Shown piece by piece: positions 24,906-32,836 of a DNA stretch of 64,000 nucleotides. How positions within the stretch are numbered: the stretch's first letter is position 1; every line of letters starts with the position of its first letter. A model generated the notes under the pieces. That model did no database searches and was not told the DNA's origin. It was given only the letters and a program-made list of their open reading frames with translations. The translations under genes were made by a program, and so were the position numbers. The stretch is from WTFY01 sp965220895 (GTDB lineage: Bacteria; Pseudomonadota; Gammaproteobacteria; UBA4575), in the NCBI GenBank assembly GCA_965220895.1, contig OZ244850.1, positions 1,426,001 to 1,490,000 of the forward strand, in the 5' to 3' direction.

Positions 24906-25880
24906 TTATGCGTCTATCGCCAGATAAATTTGCAACAAGTGCTCCATGCCGTCGACCAGTGCAGTCTCGTCCACACCGCATCCGGAGTATATCGAGCCCA
25001 AAAAGTTCTTAACCGAGCAGGTCAGCGGATCCACGATCGGTACCTGTTTGCCGGAAGACCGCAATGATATCAGGTAATCCGGGAGTTCGACATGTCTGTC
25101 GACGCGTTGCTGGTTGAGGGCATAGGCTGCAGGCTTTGGCAGGGCATCCGTCGAACTCAGGCCCAGACAAACCGTGCAGTCCCCTGTGGCATGCAGGTAG
25201 TCAAACAGGATTTGAAGATCCTGATCCGGATTGTCGCCTGGAGAATCGTAGCGAAGTTCCTGGATGCGCCCGGCACCGAATATCGCATACAGCATGCTGA
25301 GTGCATGAGGTACGCCATCAATGATCATCTGCTTTCCCGTACTTTGCGGGGAAAGCCACATGGAGAAGGTTTCGATGGACTGGGACGCCGGGTCCTGCCG
25401 GGGATGCAGCGTATAAAAGCCAGGTAATGTGTAGACCCATTGCGTGTTCAGTTGCAGGCAGATGTTGCCCCCGCGGGCACGCCGGACTAGGTGCAGGGTG
25501 TCGTCGACGAGGTTTCGCGCGCACCCGGGCGTTCGGATTCCCTGCTCGGGCCACCACAGCGGTTTTTCGCAGAATATGTGACAGCCGGCATCCATGGCTG
25601 CTTCCAGGTACCGATAGTGCGTGGTGGACGGAGAGCAGATCGCCACGATGTCAACCGGTGCAGCTTCCAGGAGTTCTACAATTCCGGCAAAGGCCCTGCA
25701 GCGGATGCCGCACTCTTTTTCTAGATGATATGCAGCCGCGGTGGCGGATTGGAGGGAACTGCTGACCACGGCACGGATGTGACAGCCCAACCGGTGAAAG
25801 GCCCTTGTGACGTAGGGGCCCGTGCCCTGCAGGCTTCGGGCGGGTCCCACCACGGCGATGTTGAAGGGCGTTCTATCCAT
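24906..25880 (-). CDS. Gfo/Idh/MocA family oxidoreductase, divergent
   Basis: 324 residues from the ATG at 25880 (MDRTPFNIAVVGPA); the ATG at 25904 is possible. N-terminal Rossmann segment IAVVGPARSLQGTGPYVTRAF, then VDIVAICSPSTTHYRYLEAAMDAGCHIFCEKPLWW, whose EKP is the signature of Gfo/Idh/MocA NAD(P)-dependent sugar or inositol dehydrogenases. The glycine loop is unusual (VGPARSLQGTGP instead of the common GxGxxG), and the C-terminal domain carries several Cys/His. The substrate is unknown. Transcribed with the radical SAM gene that follows; proximity to waaF and waaA hints at a glycan or sugar substrate. Confidence 0.82.
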   Translation of the reverse strand: MDRTPFNIAVVGPARSLQGTGPYVTRAFHRLGCHIRAVVSSSLQSATAAAYHLEKECGIRCRAFAGIVELLEAAPVDIVAICSPSTTHYRYLEAAMDAGCHIFCEKPLWWPEQGIRTPGCARNLVDDTLHLVRRARGGNICLQLNTQWVYTLPGFYTLHPRQDPASQSIETFSMWLSPQSTGKQMIIDGVPHALSMLYAIFGAGRIQELRYDSPGDNPDQDLQILFDYLHATGDCTVCLGLSSTDALPKPAAYALNQQRVDRHVELPDYLISLRSSGKQVPIVDPLTCSVKNFLGSIYSGCGVDETALVDGMEHLLQIYLAIDA

Positions 25881-25966
25881 TTCAGTCAGATTACTGGATA
25901 ACACTGTACTGCCAGCACTTCACTCACCGGTTTTAGCTACGCCATCGCCTCAGCTTTGCACGTCCT

Positions 25967-26074
25967 TCAAAGCCCCAAGTCCTCGCGTCCCAGCATGGCC
26001 AGGGCCGCCTTCCAGCGGCACAGGGTGCGCCGGTTGATACCGGGACCTGCGCGTCTACCCGGAAGCTTTTGCAT
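25967..26074 (-). other. Small open frame, possible eroded HTH fragment
   Basis: A 35-codon frame reading MQKLPGRRAGPGINRRTL, then CRWKAALAMLGREDLGL. The INRRTLCRWKAALA part looks like the recognition helix of a helix-turn-helix protein. No ribosome binding site or upstream continuation is seen, so it may be a remnant of a lost mobile-element or regulator gene, or chance. Confidence 0.2.
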
Positions 26075-26370
26075 GGTCGAATGCAAAGAGATTCAACAGG
26101 CATGTCCGGGTCTCCTGTTCCGGTAGCTCTGCCTGGTTCACCGGGGGGATACCCGCCCCTGCGCACCCTCATTCAGAGCCCATTCACATCAGCACTCGGA
26201 CGGAGTTATCACAACCGCACCATGATACCATCTCGATCTCATTCATCCGGAGCCTTATGCGTCATGATTTGCTCCTGACTTCTGGTGCCTTGAGTACATG
26301 AGCGAACTATGGCCTGGTTATCGACGAGCTATATACCCATATTGGAACATGTGAAATTTGCAGATAAACT

Positions 26371-26383
26371 AACCATAATGGTT
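26371..26383. promoter_or_regulatory. Palindromic operator candidate before mqsR
   Basis: AACCATAATGGTT is a perfect 6+1+6 inverted repeat ending 5 bases before the TTG start of the toxin gene. MqsA antitoxins repress their operon by binding palindromes of the form AACCT-N-AGGTT, so the position and the AACC/GGTT arms fit an MqsA operator. TATA-rich sequence just upstream (26327-26345) could hold the -10 element. Confidence 0.55.
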
Positions 26384-26388
26384 GAAAA

Positions 26389-26730
26389 TTGAGTAAAAAA
26401 ACTCCAAGATACAGTTTAGACGAAGTCAAAGCTGCCGCAGAAAAAGGCAATGTAAATTTCAATATGGCACGCTATGGAAACGTTCAAAAAGATGCGCTAA
26501 CTCTCGGTTATGATTTGGAAGAAGTCACAAAGTGTATCCTGTCACTATCTGAAAATGACTTTAAAAACACCCAAGAATATAAAGAGGGTAAATTCAAGCT
26601 TTTCTGCGATGAATATCTACTCTCATATCACAACCCTTCCAGCCATACCGATGATGATCTGTACATAAAAATCAGATACACATCTACATGGTTATTCATC
26701 ATGTCATTTCATCTACAAAGAATCGGATAG
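26389..26730 (+). CDS. mqsR: MqsR-like mRNA interferase toxin of a TAC module
   Basis: 113 residues from a TTG start (no ATG in frame nearby). Family-typical KTPRYSLDEVKAAAEKGNV, the IL.LSENDF block (about 50-57) and the C-terminal LYIKIRY followed by LFIMSFHLQ, which match the RelE-fold of MqsR ribosome-independent mRNA interferases. The Tyr of the LYIKI strand, equivalent to an active-site residue of E. coli MqsR, is present; the C-terminal SFKE lysine of E. coli is replaced (SFHL). The antitoxin gene follows after 6 bases and a SecB-like chaperone after that. Low GC compared with flanking core genes suggests horizontal acquisition. Confidence 0.85.
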   Translation: MSKKTPRYSLDEVKAAAEKGNVNFNMARYGNVQKDALTLGYDLEEVTKCILSLSENDFKNTQEYKEGKFKLFCDEYLLSYHNPSSHTDDDLYIKIRYTSTWLFIMSFHLQRIG

Positions 26731-26736
26731 CAAAAA

Positions 26737-27327
26737 ATGAACAAGAAAATTAAGAATATCTGTCCGGCGTGCGGGTCATCCAAGTTTGAAAATTTGCATA
26801 AAAGCGAATCTTTTCATTATAAAAATAACGATTTTGTCATAGATTCATTTGAGTACAGCAAGTGCAGTGAATGTGGATTTGAGCTGATCAACCCCGCCCA
26901 GATTAAGAAAAATGAATCTAAGATCAAAGACCAATTCCGCCATATTGACGGTCTGTTGACTGGAGAAGAAATAAAAGCAGTACGTGAAAAATATAACCTT
27001 ACCCAAGAAGGCGCTGCCCGCATTTTTGGTGGAGGGCCAAATGCATTTTCCAAGTATGAGCGGGGAGAGGTCATCCAAAGCCAATCCATGGATAGGTTAT
27101 TAAGATCGGCCTACGAAGACGAAGGCTTTTACTCTCTTATCTTGGAGAAGTGTGATGATATGCATAAAAGAACGGTAACTAGAAAAAGAATATCTGGATA
27201 TAAAAGAATTGATATTACGGAAGTTAATATAGGGACGCCTAGTAATATAGTATCCCTACAATCCAAACGAGAAGGGCCTGAATATGAGGTCGAAGGATTT
27301 GAAGAAACAAATATGGCCTTTGGATAA
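26737..27327 (+). CDS. mqsA: MqsA-like antitoxin with C-terminal extension
   Basis: 196 residues. An N-terminal zinc-binding domain has CPAC (C9, C12) and CSEC (C43, C46), followed by a linker and a helix-turn-helix domain (LLTGEEIKAVREKYNLTQEGA, FGGGPNAFSKYERGEV) at about 72-120 that is the DNA-binding part of MqsA/HigA-like antitoxins. Canonical E. coli MqsA is 131 residues and ends near here; this protein has roughly 60 more, of low complexity and charged, ending in EGFEETNMAFG. In known toxin-antitoxin-chaperone modules such an extension is the chaperone addiction domain bound by SecB. It starts 6 bases after the toxin. Confidence 0.88.
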   Translation: MNKKIKNICPACGSSKFENLHKSESFHYKNNDFVIDSFEYSKCSECGFELINPAQIKKNESKIKDQFRHIDGLLTGEEIKAVREKYNLTQEGAARIFGGGPNAFSKYERGEVIQSQSMDRLLRSAYEDEGFYSLILEKCDDMHKRTVTRKRISGYKRIDITEVNIGTPSNIVSLQSKREGPEYEVEGFEETNMAFG

Positions 27328-27329
27328 TA

Positions 27330-27848
27330 ATGGACAAGCGCGTTATATCCAGGGCAGCAAGAAAATTAGAATTAAGAGATGTGGCTCTTCACACATCCTC
27401 GCTCACCAGGAATAAAAAAGTTGATCCGTCTTTGTACCCGTACTCGATCGATAAAGACACAACCATTCAAGTTAAATCAGAGGAGCTTTCGTTTACAGAC
27501 GAATCAAATGAAAACATATCTATCTTAAGATCATTTATCAATTTTGAGCTAGTTGGCTTTCCCCGTGGTGAAAGCCCTTCACAGAAGCTTTTTACAATAA
27601 ACACTGTTTACAGGGTGGACTATGAAATAGTAAAAGCACTGACAACTGAAGAGATAAAAGAGTTTTCAACGTTTAACGCAGTGCATAATGCATGGCCATT
27701 TTGGAGACAACATATTCACTACGTCTCAAACAACGCACAAATTCCCCGTATGACCATCCCATTGTTTAGAAGCACTGGCACAAATAAACCCGTCAGGAAA
27801 AAGAAAAGAAGAAGAGCAGTTTCCGTCAAAAAACGGCAAGACCCCTAG
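27330..27848 (+). CDS. SecB-like chaperone of a TAC module
   Basis: 172 residues. The central and C-terminal sequence carries the SecB fold pattern: FELVGFP strand, VYRVDYEIVKALTTEEI, and the hallmark NAWPFWRQHIHY (120-131) with RMTIPLF (140-146), matching the NAWPYWRE and PPL segments of SecB. The N-terminal half is divergent and the tail is strongly basic (RKKKRRRAVSVKKR). It begins 2 bases after the antitoxin stop, so it is the third cistron of a toxin-antitoxin-chaperone operon. In such systems, shown for Mycobacterium tuberculosis HigBA-Rv1957, the chaperone protects the antitoxin from aggregation and degradation. Confidence 0.82.
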   Translation: MDKRVISRAARKLELRDVALHTSSLTRNKKVDPSLYPYSIDKDTTIQVKSEELSFTDESNENISILRSFINFELVGFPRGESPSQKLFTINTVYRVDYEIVKALTTEEIKEFSTFNAVHNAWPFWRQHIHYVSNNAQIPRMTIPLFRSTGTNKPVRKKKRRRAVSVKKRQDP

Positions 27849-28349
27849 CACCGGACTGGTCCGCTGATCAATTGGCATCCGAAATTCTTCAACCGCGGGT
27901 GCCCAAAAATGCGAAGCAATTTAATAAGCATGTACGGCCCCCCTGTTTCTGTGGCGGAAGTGCGTCTGCCTTTGTGTCTTGGTATACAAGGCACATGAGC
28001 AAGAAACAACAACTTCATCAAACCGACCTCTGTATATGTTCGCTACAAAGACAAAACAAAGGGAGGATTGACCCTATCAGCAGGGCCCATATATGATTTC
28101 AGGCAATTGGTTCCCGTCGGACTCGCCGAAAGGCCCCGGCGGGGTTATCCCTTCAGCCACACCATGCCAAAAGACCCGGCTGTCCAAACGGGCCGTCTCG
28201 TCCTTTGACGGCCAGAATCTGTTCCAGCACGCCAAGAATGTATTCGGCCGTTATCACCCCAACCACGACCTAGGCAGGGTGGACACCCAGAAGATCCCAC
28301 ACATTGCGTATACACAAAACCGGCCTGATCCTTTAGTATTACAGGCTCT
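27849..28349. other. Non-coding leader region between the TAC module and the thiC riboswitch
   Basis: About 500 bases without an intact gene. The minus strand around 28130-28330 can be read as LGVLEQILAVKGRDGPFGQ-like coding sense interrupted by stops, possibly an eroded gene fragment. The GCCCCGGCGGGG stretch near 28132-28145 can pair locally. The promoter of thiC must lie in the last part of this stretch. Confidence 0.4.
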
Positions 28350-28434
28350 GAGGCTAGGGGTGCCCGGCAATTGATCACGGGCTGAGAGTGACCCTTGGAA
28401 CCTGAACCAGATCATGCTGGCGGAGGGAAGCTTA
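28350..28434 (+). promoter_or_regulatory. TPP riboswitch (thi box) upstream of thiC
   Basis: The leader shows the conserved THI element: GAGGCTAGGGGTGCCC at the 5' side, GGGCTGAGAGTGACCC (CUGAGA core), then ACCTGAACCAGATCATGC and TGGCGGAGGGAAGC at the 3' side. These are the pyrimidine- and pyrophosphate-sensing helices of TPP riboswitches. It ends about 70 bases before the thiC start, so thiC is expected to be shut down when thiamine pyrophosphate is plentiful, by translation or termination control. Confidence 0.93.
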
Positions 28435-28504
28435 AATGCAGAAATTCCTTGGCATGCGCTTTTGCTCTGCTGCGATACGAGTACCTTAGCAAGGGGTAGA
28501 CTTT

Positions 28505-30397
28505 ATGAGCGCCATTGCCAGTTCCATGCAGGAAAAATCTGCACAGCTTTCGTCGGATATCCAGCAGCCCCTTCCGGGCTCGCGCAAAATCTACGTCAGG
28601 GGGTCCCGCGAAGACCTGAAAGTCGGGATGCGCGAAGTGCAGTGCTCGGCGACTGCCGCCAGTTTCGGTGAAGAGGCAAATCCCCCCATCACCGTTTACG
28701 ACACCTCGGGTCCCTATTCCGACCCGGACATAGAAGTGGACTTGCTCCAGGGCCTGCCTGCAGTACGAAAGGGCTGGATCAAAGGGCGCAATGACACCTT
28801 GCTGCTTGCCGGTCCTTCTTCACAATACGGCACGGTTCGGCAAAGTGATCCACGTACTGCGCACCTGCGTTTTGCCCATTACCACCCTCCGCGTCGTGCA
28901 AGGCCAGGCCGGGCCGTCACGCAGATGCACTATGCACGCCGAGGCATCATCACTCCCGAGATGGAGTACGTGGCCCTGCGCGAAGACATGCGGCTGCGCG
29001 AACACCGCAAGGACCCCCGCTATGAAAAACTCCTGCGGCAACACAAAGGGCAGGGCTTCGGCGCGAATCTGCCCGAGGAAATCACCCCGGAGTTTGTGCG
29101 AACGGAAGTGGCAAGCGGGCGTGCCATCATTCCGAACAACATCAACCATCCCGAATCGGAACCGATGATCATCGGTCGAAATTTCCTGGTCAAGGTCAAC
29201 ACCAATCTGGGCAATTCGTCCGTGGCTTCCTCGATCGAGGAGGAAGTGGAGAAGATGGTATGGGCGGTGCGCTGGGGCAGCGATACGGTGATGGATCTTT
29301 CGACCGGTAAACACATCCATGAGACCCGGGAATGGATTATCCGCAACTCGCCGGTGCCGATCGGTACGGTGCCCATCTATCAGGCACTGGAGAAGGTGAA
29401 TGGCAAGGCGGAGGAGCTGACCTGGGAGATGTTCCGGGATACGCTCATCGAGCAGGCCGAGCAAGGCGTGGACTACTTCACGATTCATGCCGGAGTGCGC
29501 CTGGCCTATGTGCCCATGACGGTGAAGCGCGTCACCGGCATCGTGTCACGCGGGGGCTCAATCATGGCGAAGTGGTGTCTGGCCCATCACCAGGAAAGTT
29601 TCCTCTACACCCACTTCGAGGAAATTTGTGAAATCATGCAGGCCTATGATGTGGCATTCTCCTTGGGGGATGGTCTGCGTCCCGGATCCATCGCCGATGC
29701 CAACGACGAGGCGCAGTTTGCAGAACTGAAAACGCTGGGTGAGCTGACTGAGACGGCATGGGATCATGACGTTCAGGTCATGATTGAGGGGCCCGGTCAC
29801 ATTCCATTGCAGATGGTTCGTGAAAATGTCGACCGGGAAATGAAGGACTGCCAGGAAGCCCCCTTCTACACGCTGGGTCCGCTGGTCACCGATATCGCCC
29901 CTGGCTACGATCACATTACCTCTGCCATCGGGGCTGCCAACATCGGCTGGTACGGCACGGCGATGCTCTGCTACGTCACGCCCAAGGAACACCTGGGGCT
30001 GCCGGACAAGCAGGATGTCCGAGACGGCATCATTACCTACAAGATTGCGGCACATGCGGCGGATCTCGGCAAGGGCCTTCCGGGCGCCCAGATCCGCGAC
30101 AATGCCCTGTCCAAGGCGCGCTTTGAGTTCCGCTGGGAAGACCAGTTCAACCTGAGCCTGGACCCGCAGCACGCCCGTGCGCTGCACGATGAAACCCTGC
30201 CCAGGGAGGCTGCAAAAGTGGCACATTTCTGTTCCATGTGCGGTCCGCATTTCTGCTCGATGAAGATCACGCAGGATGTCCGCGACTATGCCGCGAAGCA
30301 GGGCATCGTGGAGATGCCGCTTGCCATCGAAAAGGGGTTGCAGGACAAGGCCCGGGAATTCCGCGAAGCTGAAGCCAAGGCAGGCCAGGGAATCTAG
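28505..30397 (+). CDS. thiC: Phosphomethylpyrimidine synthase
   Basis: 630 residues, the usual bacterial ThiC length. A radical SAM enzyme that converts 5-aminoimidazole ribotide to hydroxymethylpyrimidine phosphate in thiamine synthesis. Seen: SRKIYVRGSREDLKVGMRE, YDTSGPYSDP, the ARRGIITPEMEYVALRE segment, NFLVKVNTNLGNS, and the TIHAGVRLAYVP, SRGGSIMAKWCL substrate-binding stretches. The C-terminal iron-sulfur site is CSMCGPHFC (CxxC-x4-C), starting near residue 576. Preceded by a TPP riboswitch. The other thiamine genes are not in this window. Confidence 0.97.
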   Translation: MSAIASSMQEKSAQLSSDIQQPLPGSRKIYVRGSREDLKVGMREVQCSATAASFGEEANPPITVYDTSGPYSDPDIEVDLLQGLPAVRKGWIKGRNDTLLLAGPSSQYGTVRQSDPRTAHLRFAHYHPPRRARPGRAVTQMHYARRGIITPEMEYVALREDMRLREHRKDPRYEKLLRQHKGQGFGANLPEEITPEFVRTEVASGRAIIPNNINHPESEPMIIGRNFLVKVNTNLGNSSVASSIEEEVEKMVWAVRWGSDTVMDLSTGKHIHETREWIIRNSPVPIGTVPIYQALEKVNGKAEELTWEMFRDTLIEQAEQGVDYFTIHAGVRLAYVPMTVKRVTGIVSRGGSIMAKWCLAHHQESFLYTHFEEICEIMQAYDVAFSLGDGLRPGSIADANDEAQFAELKTLGELTETAWDHDVQVMIEGPGHIPLQMVRENVDREMKDCQEAPFYTLGPLVTDIAPGYDHITSAIGAANIGWYGTAMLCYVTPKEHLGLPDKQDVRDGIITYKIAAHAADLGKGLPGAQIRDNALSKARFEFRWEDQFNLSLDPQHARALHDETLPREAAKVAHFCSMCGPHFCSMKITQDVRDYAAKQGIVEMPLAIEKGLQDKAREFREAEAKAGQGI

Positions 30398-30423
30398 CCG
30401 GGACACCTCGGGGGAAAGTTGCG

Positions 30424-31047
30424 GTGATTCGGAAATTACAGCCGGCAAGCAGTGATCAGGCCTTGGCCGGCCGACAGGAGGCGATGCCGGTAACCAACCG
30501 CCACTACGTGAACGGCAACCCGCTGTCCCCGCCTTTTCCGGACGGCATGGCCCTGGCCATGTTCGGGTTGGGCTGCTTCTGGGGGGCCGAGAAAATGTTC
30601 TGGGAGTTGGCCGGGGTGTATTCAACTTCTGTGGGTTACTCCGGCGGATTTACTCCAAACCCGACCTATCGGGAAGTCTGTTCCGGCATGACGGGACACA
30701 ACGAGGTCGTGCGCATCGTGTACCCGCCGGACCTTGTCAGCTATACCCGCCTGGTCTGGCTGTTCTGGGAGTCGCACGACCCGACCCAGGGGATGCGCCA
30801 GGGGAACGACCTGGGCACCCAGTATCGCTCCGGCATCTATGTGTATGACGAGGAGCAGAAAGCCGTTGCCGAGCAGACCCGGCAGCAATACCAGCAGGCA
30901 CTGGCCCGGCAAGGCCATTCGTCCATCACGACCGAAATTGCAGAAGCCTCGGAATTTTACTATGCAGAGGACTACCATCAGCAATACCTGGCAAAGAACC
31001 CGAATGGCTACTGCGGACTGGGCGGGACCGGGGTTTCATTGACCTGA
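30424..31047 (+). CDS. msrA: Peptide-methionine (S)-S-oxide reductase
   Basis: 207 residues from a GTG at 30424; the ATG at 30484 is an alternative start. It reduces methionine-S-sulfoxide in proteins with thioredoxin. The active-site GCFWG (Cys at about 51) is followed by VGYSGG, TGHNEVVRIVYPP, LFWESHDPTQGMRQGNDLGTQYRS and the C-terminal EFYYAEDYHQQYLAKNPNGYCGLGG with resolving cysteine. The N-terminal region before MALAMFGLGCFWG matches the longer MsrA type. It is 26 bases after thiC and followed by pdxH, possibly co-transcribed. Confidence 0.95.
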   Translation: MIRKLQPASSDQALAGRQEAMPVTNRHYVNGNPLSPPFPDGMALAMFGLGCFWGAEKMFWELAGVYSTSVGYSGGFTPNPTYREVCSGMTGHNEVVRIVYPPDLVSYTRLVWLFWESHDPTQGMRQGNDLGTQYRSGIYVYDEEQKAVAEQTRQQYQQALARQGHSSITTEIAEASEFYYAEDYHQQYLAKNPNGYCGLGGTGVSLT

Positions 31048-31067
31048 CCCTGCAACGAGAAAGCCCG

Positions 31068-31718
31068 ATGCCAGGAAAGAACGATACCGAGGGATCGGAG
31101 AGTCCCTATCATACTGCAACGCTGGACGAACAGACTGCTGCAAGGAACCCTCTTGACCAGTTCCGGCGATGGTTCGATGAGATGCTTGCCTCGGGGTTCA
31201 CAGAGCCCCATGCGATGAACCTGGCGACGGTCAGTCGCACGGGCGAGGTATCTTCGCGCATGGTCCTGCTGAAGGCCTTCGATGAAGCGGGATTTGTTTT
31301 CTTTACCAATTACAACAGCAGCAAGGCCCAGGATTTGCACGCCACGCGAGTGGCTGCGCTTTGTTTCTGGTGGGACAAGCTGTATCGGCAGGTGCGGATT
31401 TCGGGCCGGGTTGAAAAAATACCGGCTGCGGATTCCGACGAATATTTTCGTTCACGCCCGAGAGGGAGCCAGCTGGGGACCCTGGCCTCGCAGCAAAGTC
31501 AGGTGATCGGAGACTATTCGGTACTGGAAAAGGCGTACCGGCATCTGCAGCAGCGCTATCAGGGGCAGGAAATCCCCTGTCCGGAACACTGGGGGGGCTA
31601 CCGGATCATCCCGGATCAGTTCGAGTTCTGGCAAGGACGCCCGAACCGACTGCACGATCGTCTGCGCTACACGCCGGCCTCAGACCGGGAGTGGAAGCTC
31701 GAAAGACTGTCTCCCTGA
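31068..31718 (+). CDS. pdxH: Pyridoxamine 5'-phosphate oxidase
   Basis: 216 residues. An FMN-dependent oxidase that makes pyridoxal 5'-phosphate, the B6 cofactor. Seen: NPLDQFRRWFDEML, EPHAMNLATVSRTGEVSSRMVLLKAFDEAG, FVFFTNYNSSKAQDL (FMN contact), the RQVRISGRVEKI strand, SYFRSRPRGSQLG (here DEYFRSRPRGSQLG), QSQVI and the C-terminal YRIIPDQFEFWQGRPNRLHDRLRY. Full length and all family motifs are present. The start lies 20 bases after msrA. Confidence 0.96.
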   Translation: MPGKNDTEGSESPYHTATLDEQTAARNPLDQFRRWFDEMLASGFTEPHAMNLATVSRTGEVSSRMVLLKAFDEAGFVFFTNYNSSKAQDLHATRVAALCFWWDKLYRQVRISGRVEKIPAADSDEYFRSRPRGSQLGTLASQQSQVIGDYSVLEKAYRHLQQRYQGQEIPCPEHWGGYRIIPDQFEFWQGRPNRLHDRLRYTPASDREWKLERLSP

Positions 31719-31744
31719 GTCGTGCAGGACCTGCACGTCAAGGT

Positions 31745-31963
31745 TTATTCATAGACCAGGTGCCACTCGGGACCCGGTTTCTGTTTTTCCGGCCAGTACG
31801 TCTTGTCCGGGTTTTCCTGGTTCAGCGCTTCACATTTTGTGCGCGCCTCTCCATAGGTCATCGTCTCGTCGGTGAACCTGCCCGTTTCAAATTCGTATTT
31901 GTATTTCCACGCAATGATGTAGCCGGGATCCTCGGCCTGGCGCACCAAGTTTTCTGTACTCAT
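31745..31963 (-). CDS. Small conserved-looking protein of unknown function
   Basis: 72 residues, acidic and soluble, rich in aromatic residues (GYIIAWKYKYEFETGRF, DKTYWPEKQKPGPEWHLVYE). No known domain is recognised. It converges on pdxH with a 26-base gap that contains a short palindrome (CGTGCAGGACCTGCACG at 31721). A plausible GGA-type ribosome binding site precedes the ATG. It may belong to the small uncharacterised proteins of gammaproteobacteria often seen near pdxH, but this is not certain. Confidence 0.65.
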   Translation of the reverse strand: MSTENLVRQAEDPGYIIAWKYKYEFETGRFTDETMTYGEARTKCEALNQENPDKTYWPEKQKPGPEWHLVYE

Positions 31964-32145
31964 AGCTGGGTCCTCTTCTTAGCGCCAAATACTGGCAAGT
32001 CATCTTCCTCTAGGTGTTGAAATGGAACGGCTGCACAACGCCTGTGCCCGCCGGGGATTTTTATCAAAAATGCCTGCCGGTTTGCAACCTTTTCAGTCAG
32101 TTGATCCCTCGCCCGACAGCGCCGCGGGGCCGCACGGGCTGGTCC

Positions 32146-32529
32146 CTATCCCGACACCGGCGGATCCATGATCCTGCGGCGGGCTTGAAGGGAGACTTCC
32201 CACTGCACCTGATAAACACTTTGCCCGGGAGTGGGGCCTTTAGGCCCGCTCGGGCTGACGGTGGTCGACTGGGGTCCCATGACCTGACGGTAGTAGCGAA
32301 CCGCAGCTTGCGGAAATTCGGGACACTCAAAGGGCAGGGCGTGGCGTACTTCAAAGGTCAAAGTCTTGTCATCTCCAATAACGCTCTCCAGGTCGGCCAG
32401 CAGGTGGGAGTGGAAACTTCCTTCAAATTCCGCATCGAACAGCACCTTGCAGCTTGGCCTGCCCCTGGTCCTGACGGCACTGCCGCTATCGGGGAACAGG
32501 CCGTGGAAAAAGAACGTTGCTTGAGCCAT
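32146..32529 (-). CDS. Hypothetical protein, weakly supported
   Basis: 127 residues on the minus strand, divergent from the small gene at 32560. The N-terminal 90 residues are protein-like: ATFFFHGLFPDSGSAVRTRG, SCKVLFDAEFEGSFHSHLLADLESV, KTLTFEVRHALPFECPEFPQAAVRYY. The C-terminal 35 residues are Pro/Ser/Gln rich and less convincing. No family is recognised. The stretch 31964-32559 has no better gene, which is why I keep it, but a non-coding interpretation cannot be excluded. Confidence 0.4.
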   Translation of the reverse strand: MAQATFFFHGLFPDSGSAVRTRGRPSCKVLFDAEFEGSFHSHLLADLESVIGDDKTLTFEVRHALPFECPEFPQAAVRYYRQVMGPQSTTVSPSGPKGPTPGQSVYQVQWEVSLQARRRIMDPPVSG

Positions 32530-32559
32530 GCAAGAAAGGGGTACGCTACAATCGAGTCC

Positions 32560-32787
32560 ATGGAGTATAGATTACAAACAGAGGTTTCTGAATTTGTAAT
32601 CCGGCAAGAACCGCTGGGTCTGTGGGACCTGTGGATCGATGGCATGCCGACGCTGACCTTTTCGACCCCCGAAGATGCCGCCAAGGCCGTGTACGAACAG
32701 GATTCCGGTTACATCGTCTGGGACCAGCTGGAAGAACACGGCGCCCCGCCGGACCTGAGCGGCTGGGAGCGGGTCGGGCAGGAATAA
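32560..32787 (+). CDS. Small protein of unknown function
   Basis: 75 residues from the ATG at 32560; a longer in-frame extension to 32014 is low-quality sequence antisense to another frame and is rejected. The product reads as a compact acidic domain, FVIRQEPLGLWDLWIDG, PTLTFSTPEDAAKAVYEQDSG, YIVWDQLEEHG. It shows no signal or membrane segment and no known family. It ends before a strong hairpin at 32837 and converges on metY. Confidence 0.6.
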   Translation: MEYRLQTEVSEFVIRQEPLGLWDLWIDGMPTLTFSTPEDAAKAVYEQDSGYIVWDQLEEHGAPPDLSGWERVGQE

Positions 32788-32836
32788 GGGCGGCTGCCGT
32801 CCAAGACGTACGTGTTTTGGCATTGGTCGCCAGGCA

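Larger units (their letters stand above)
25881..26388. other. Gene-poor junction between core genes and the TAC module
   Basis: About 500 bases without a convincing gene. GC is high up to about 26200 and drops sharply after 26280, marking the edge of an accessory block. I see a small hairpin (TTTGCAT at 26068-26074 with ATGCAAA at 26081-26087), a 35-codon frame on the minus strand (25967-26074) and the palindromic operator candidate at the right end. Confidence 0.5.

Noticed and set aside
29558..30625. A 355-codon minus-strand open frame
   Set aside because: Antisense to thiC, which is a complete and well conserved gene.
32014..32559. Extension of the small gene at 32560 to 32014
   Set aside because: The added 180 residues are low-quality sequence and antisense to another open frame; the ATG at 32560 starts the protein-like part.
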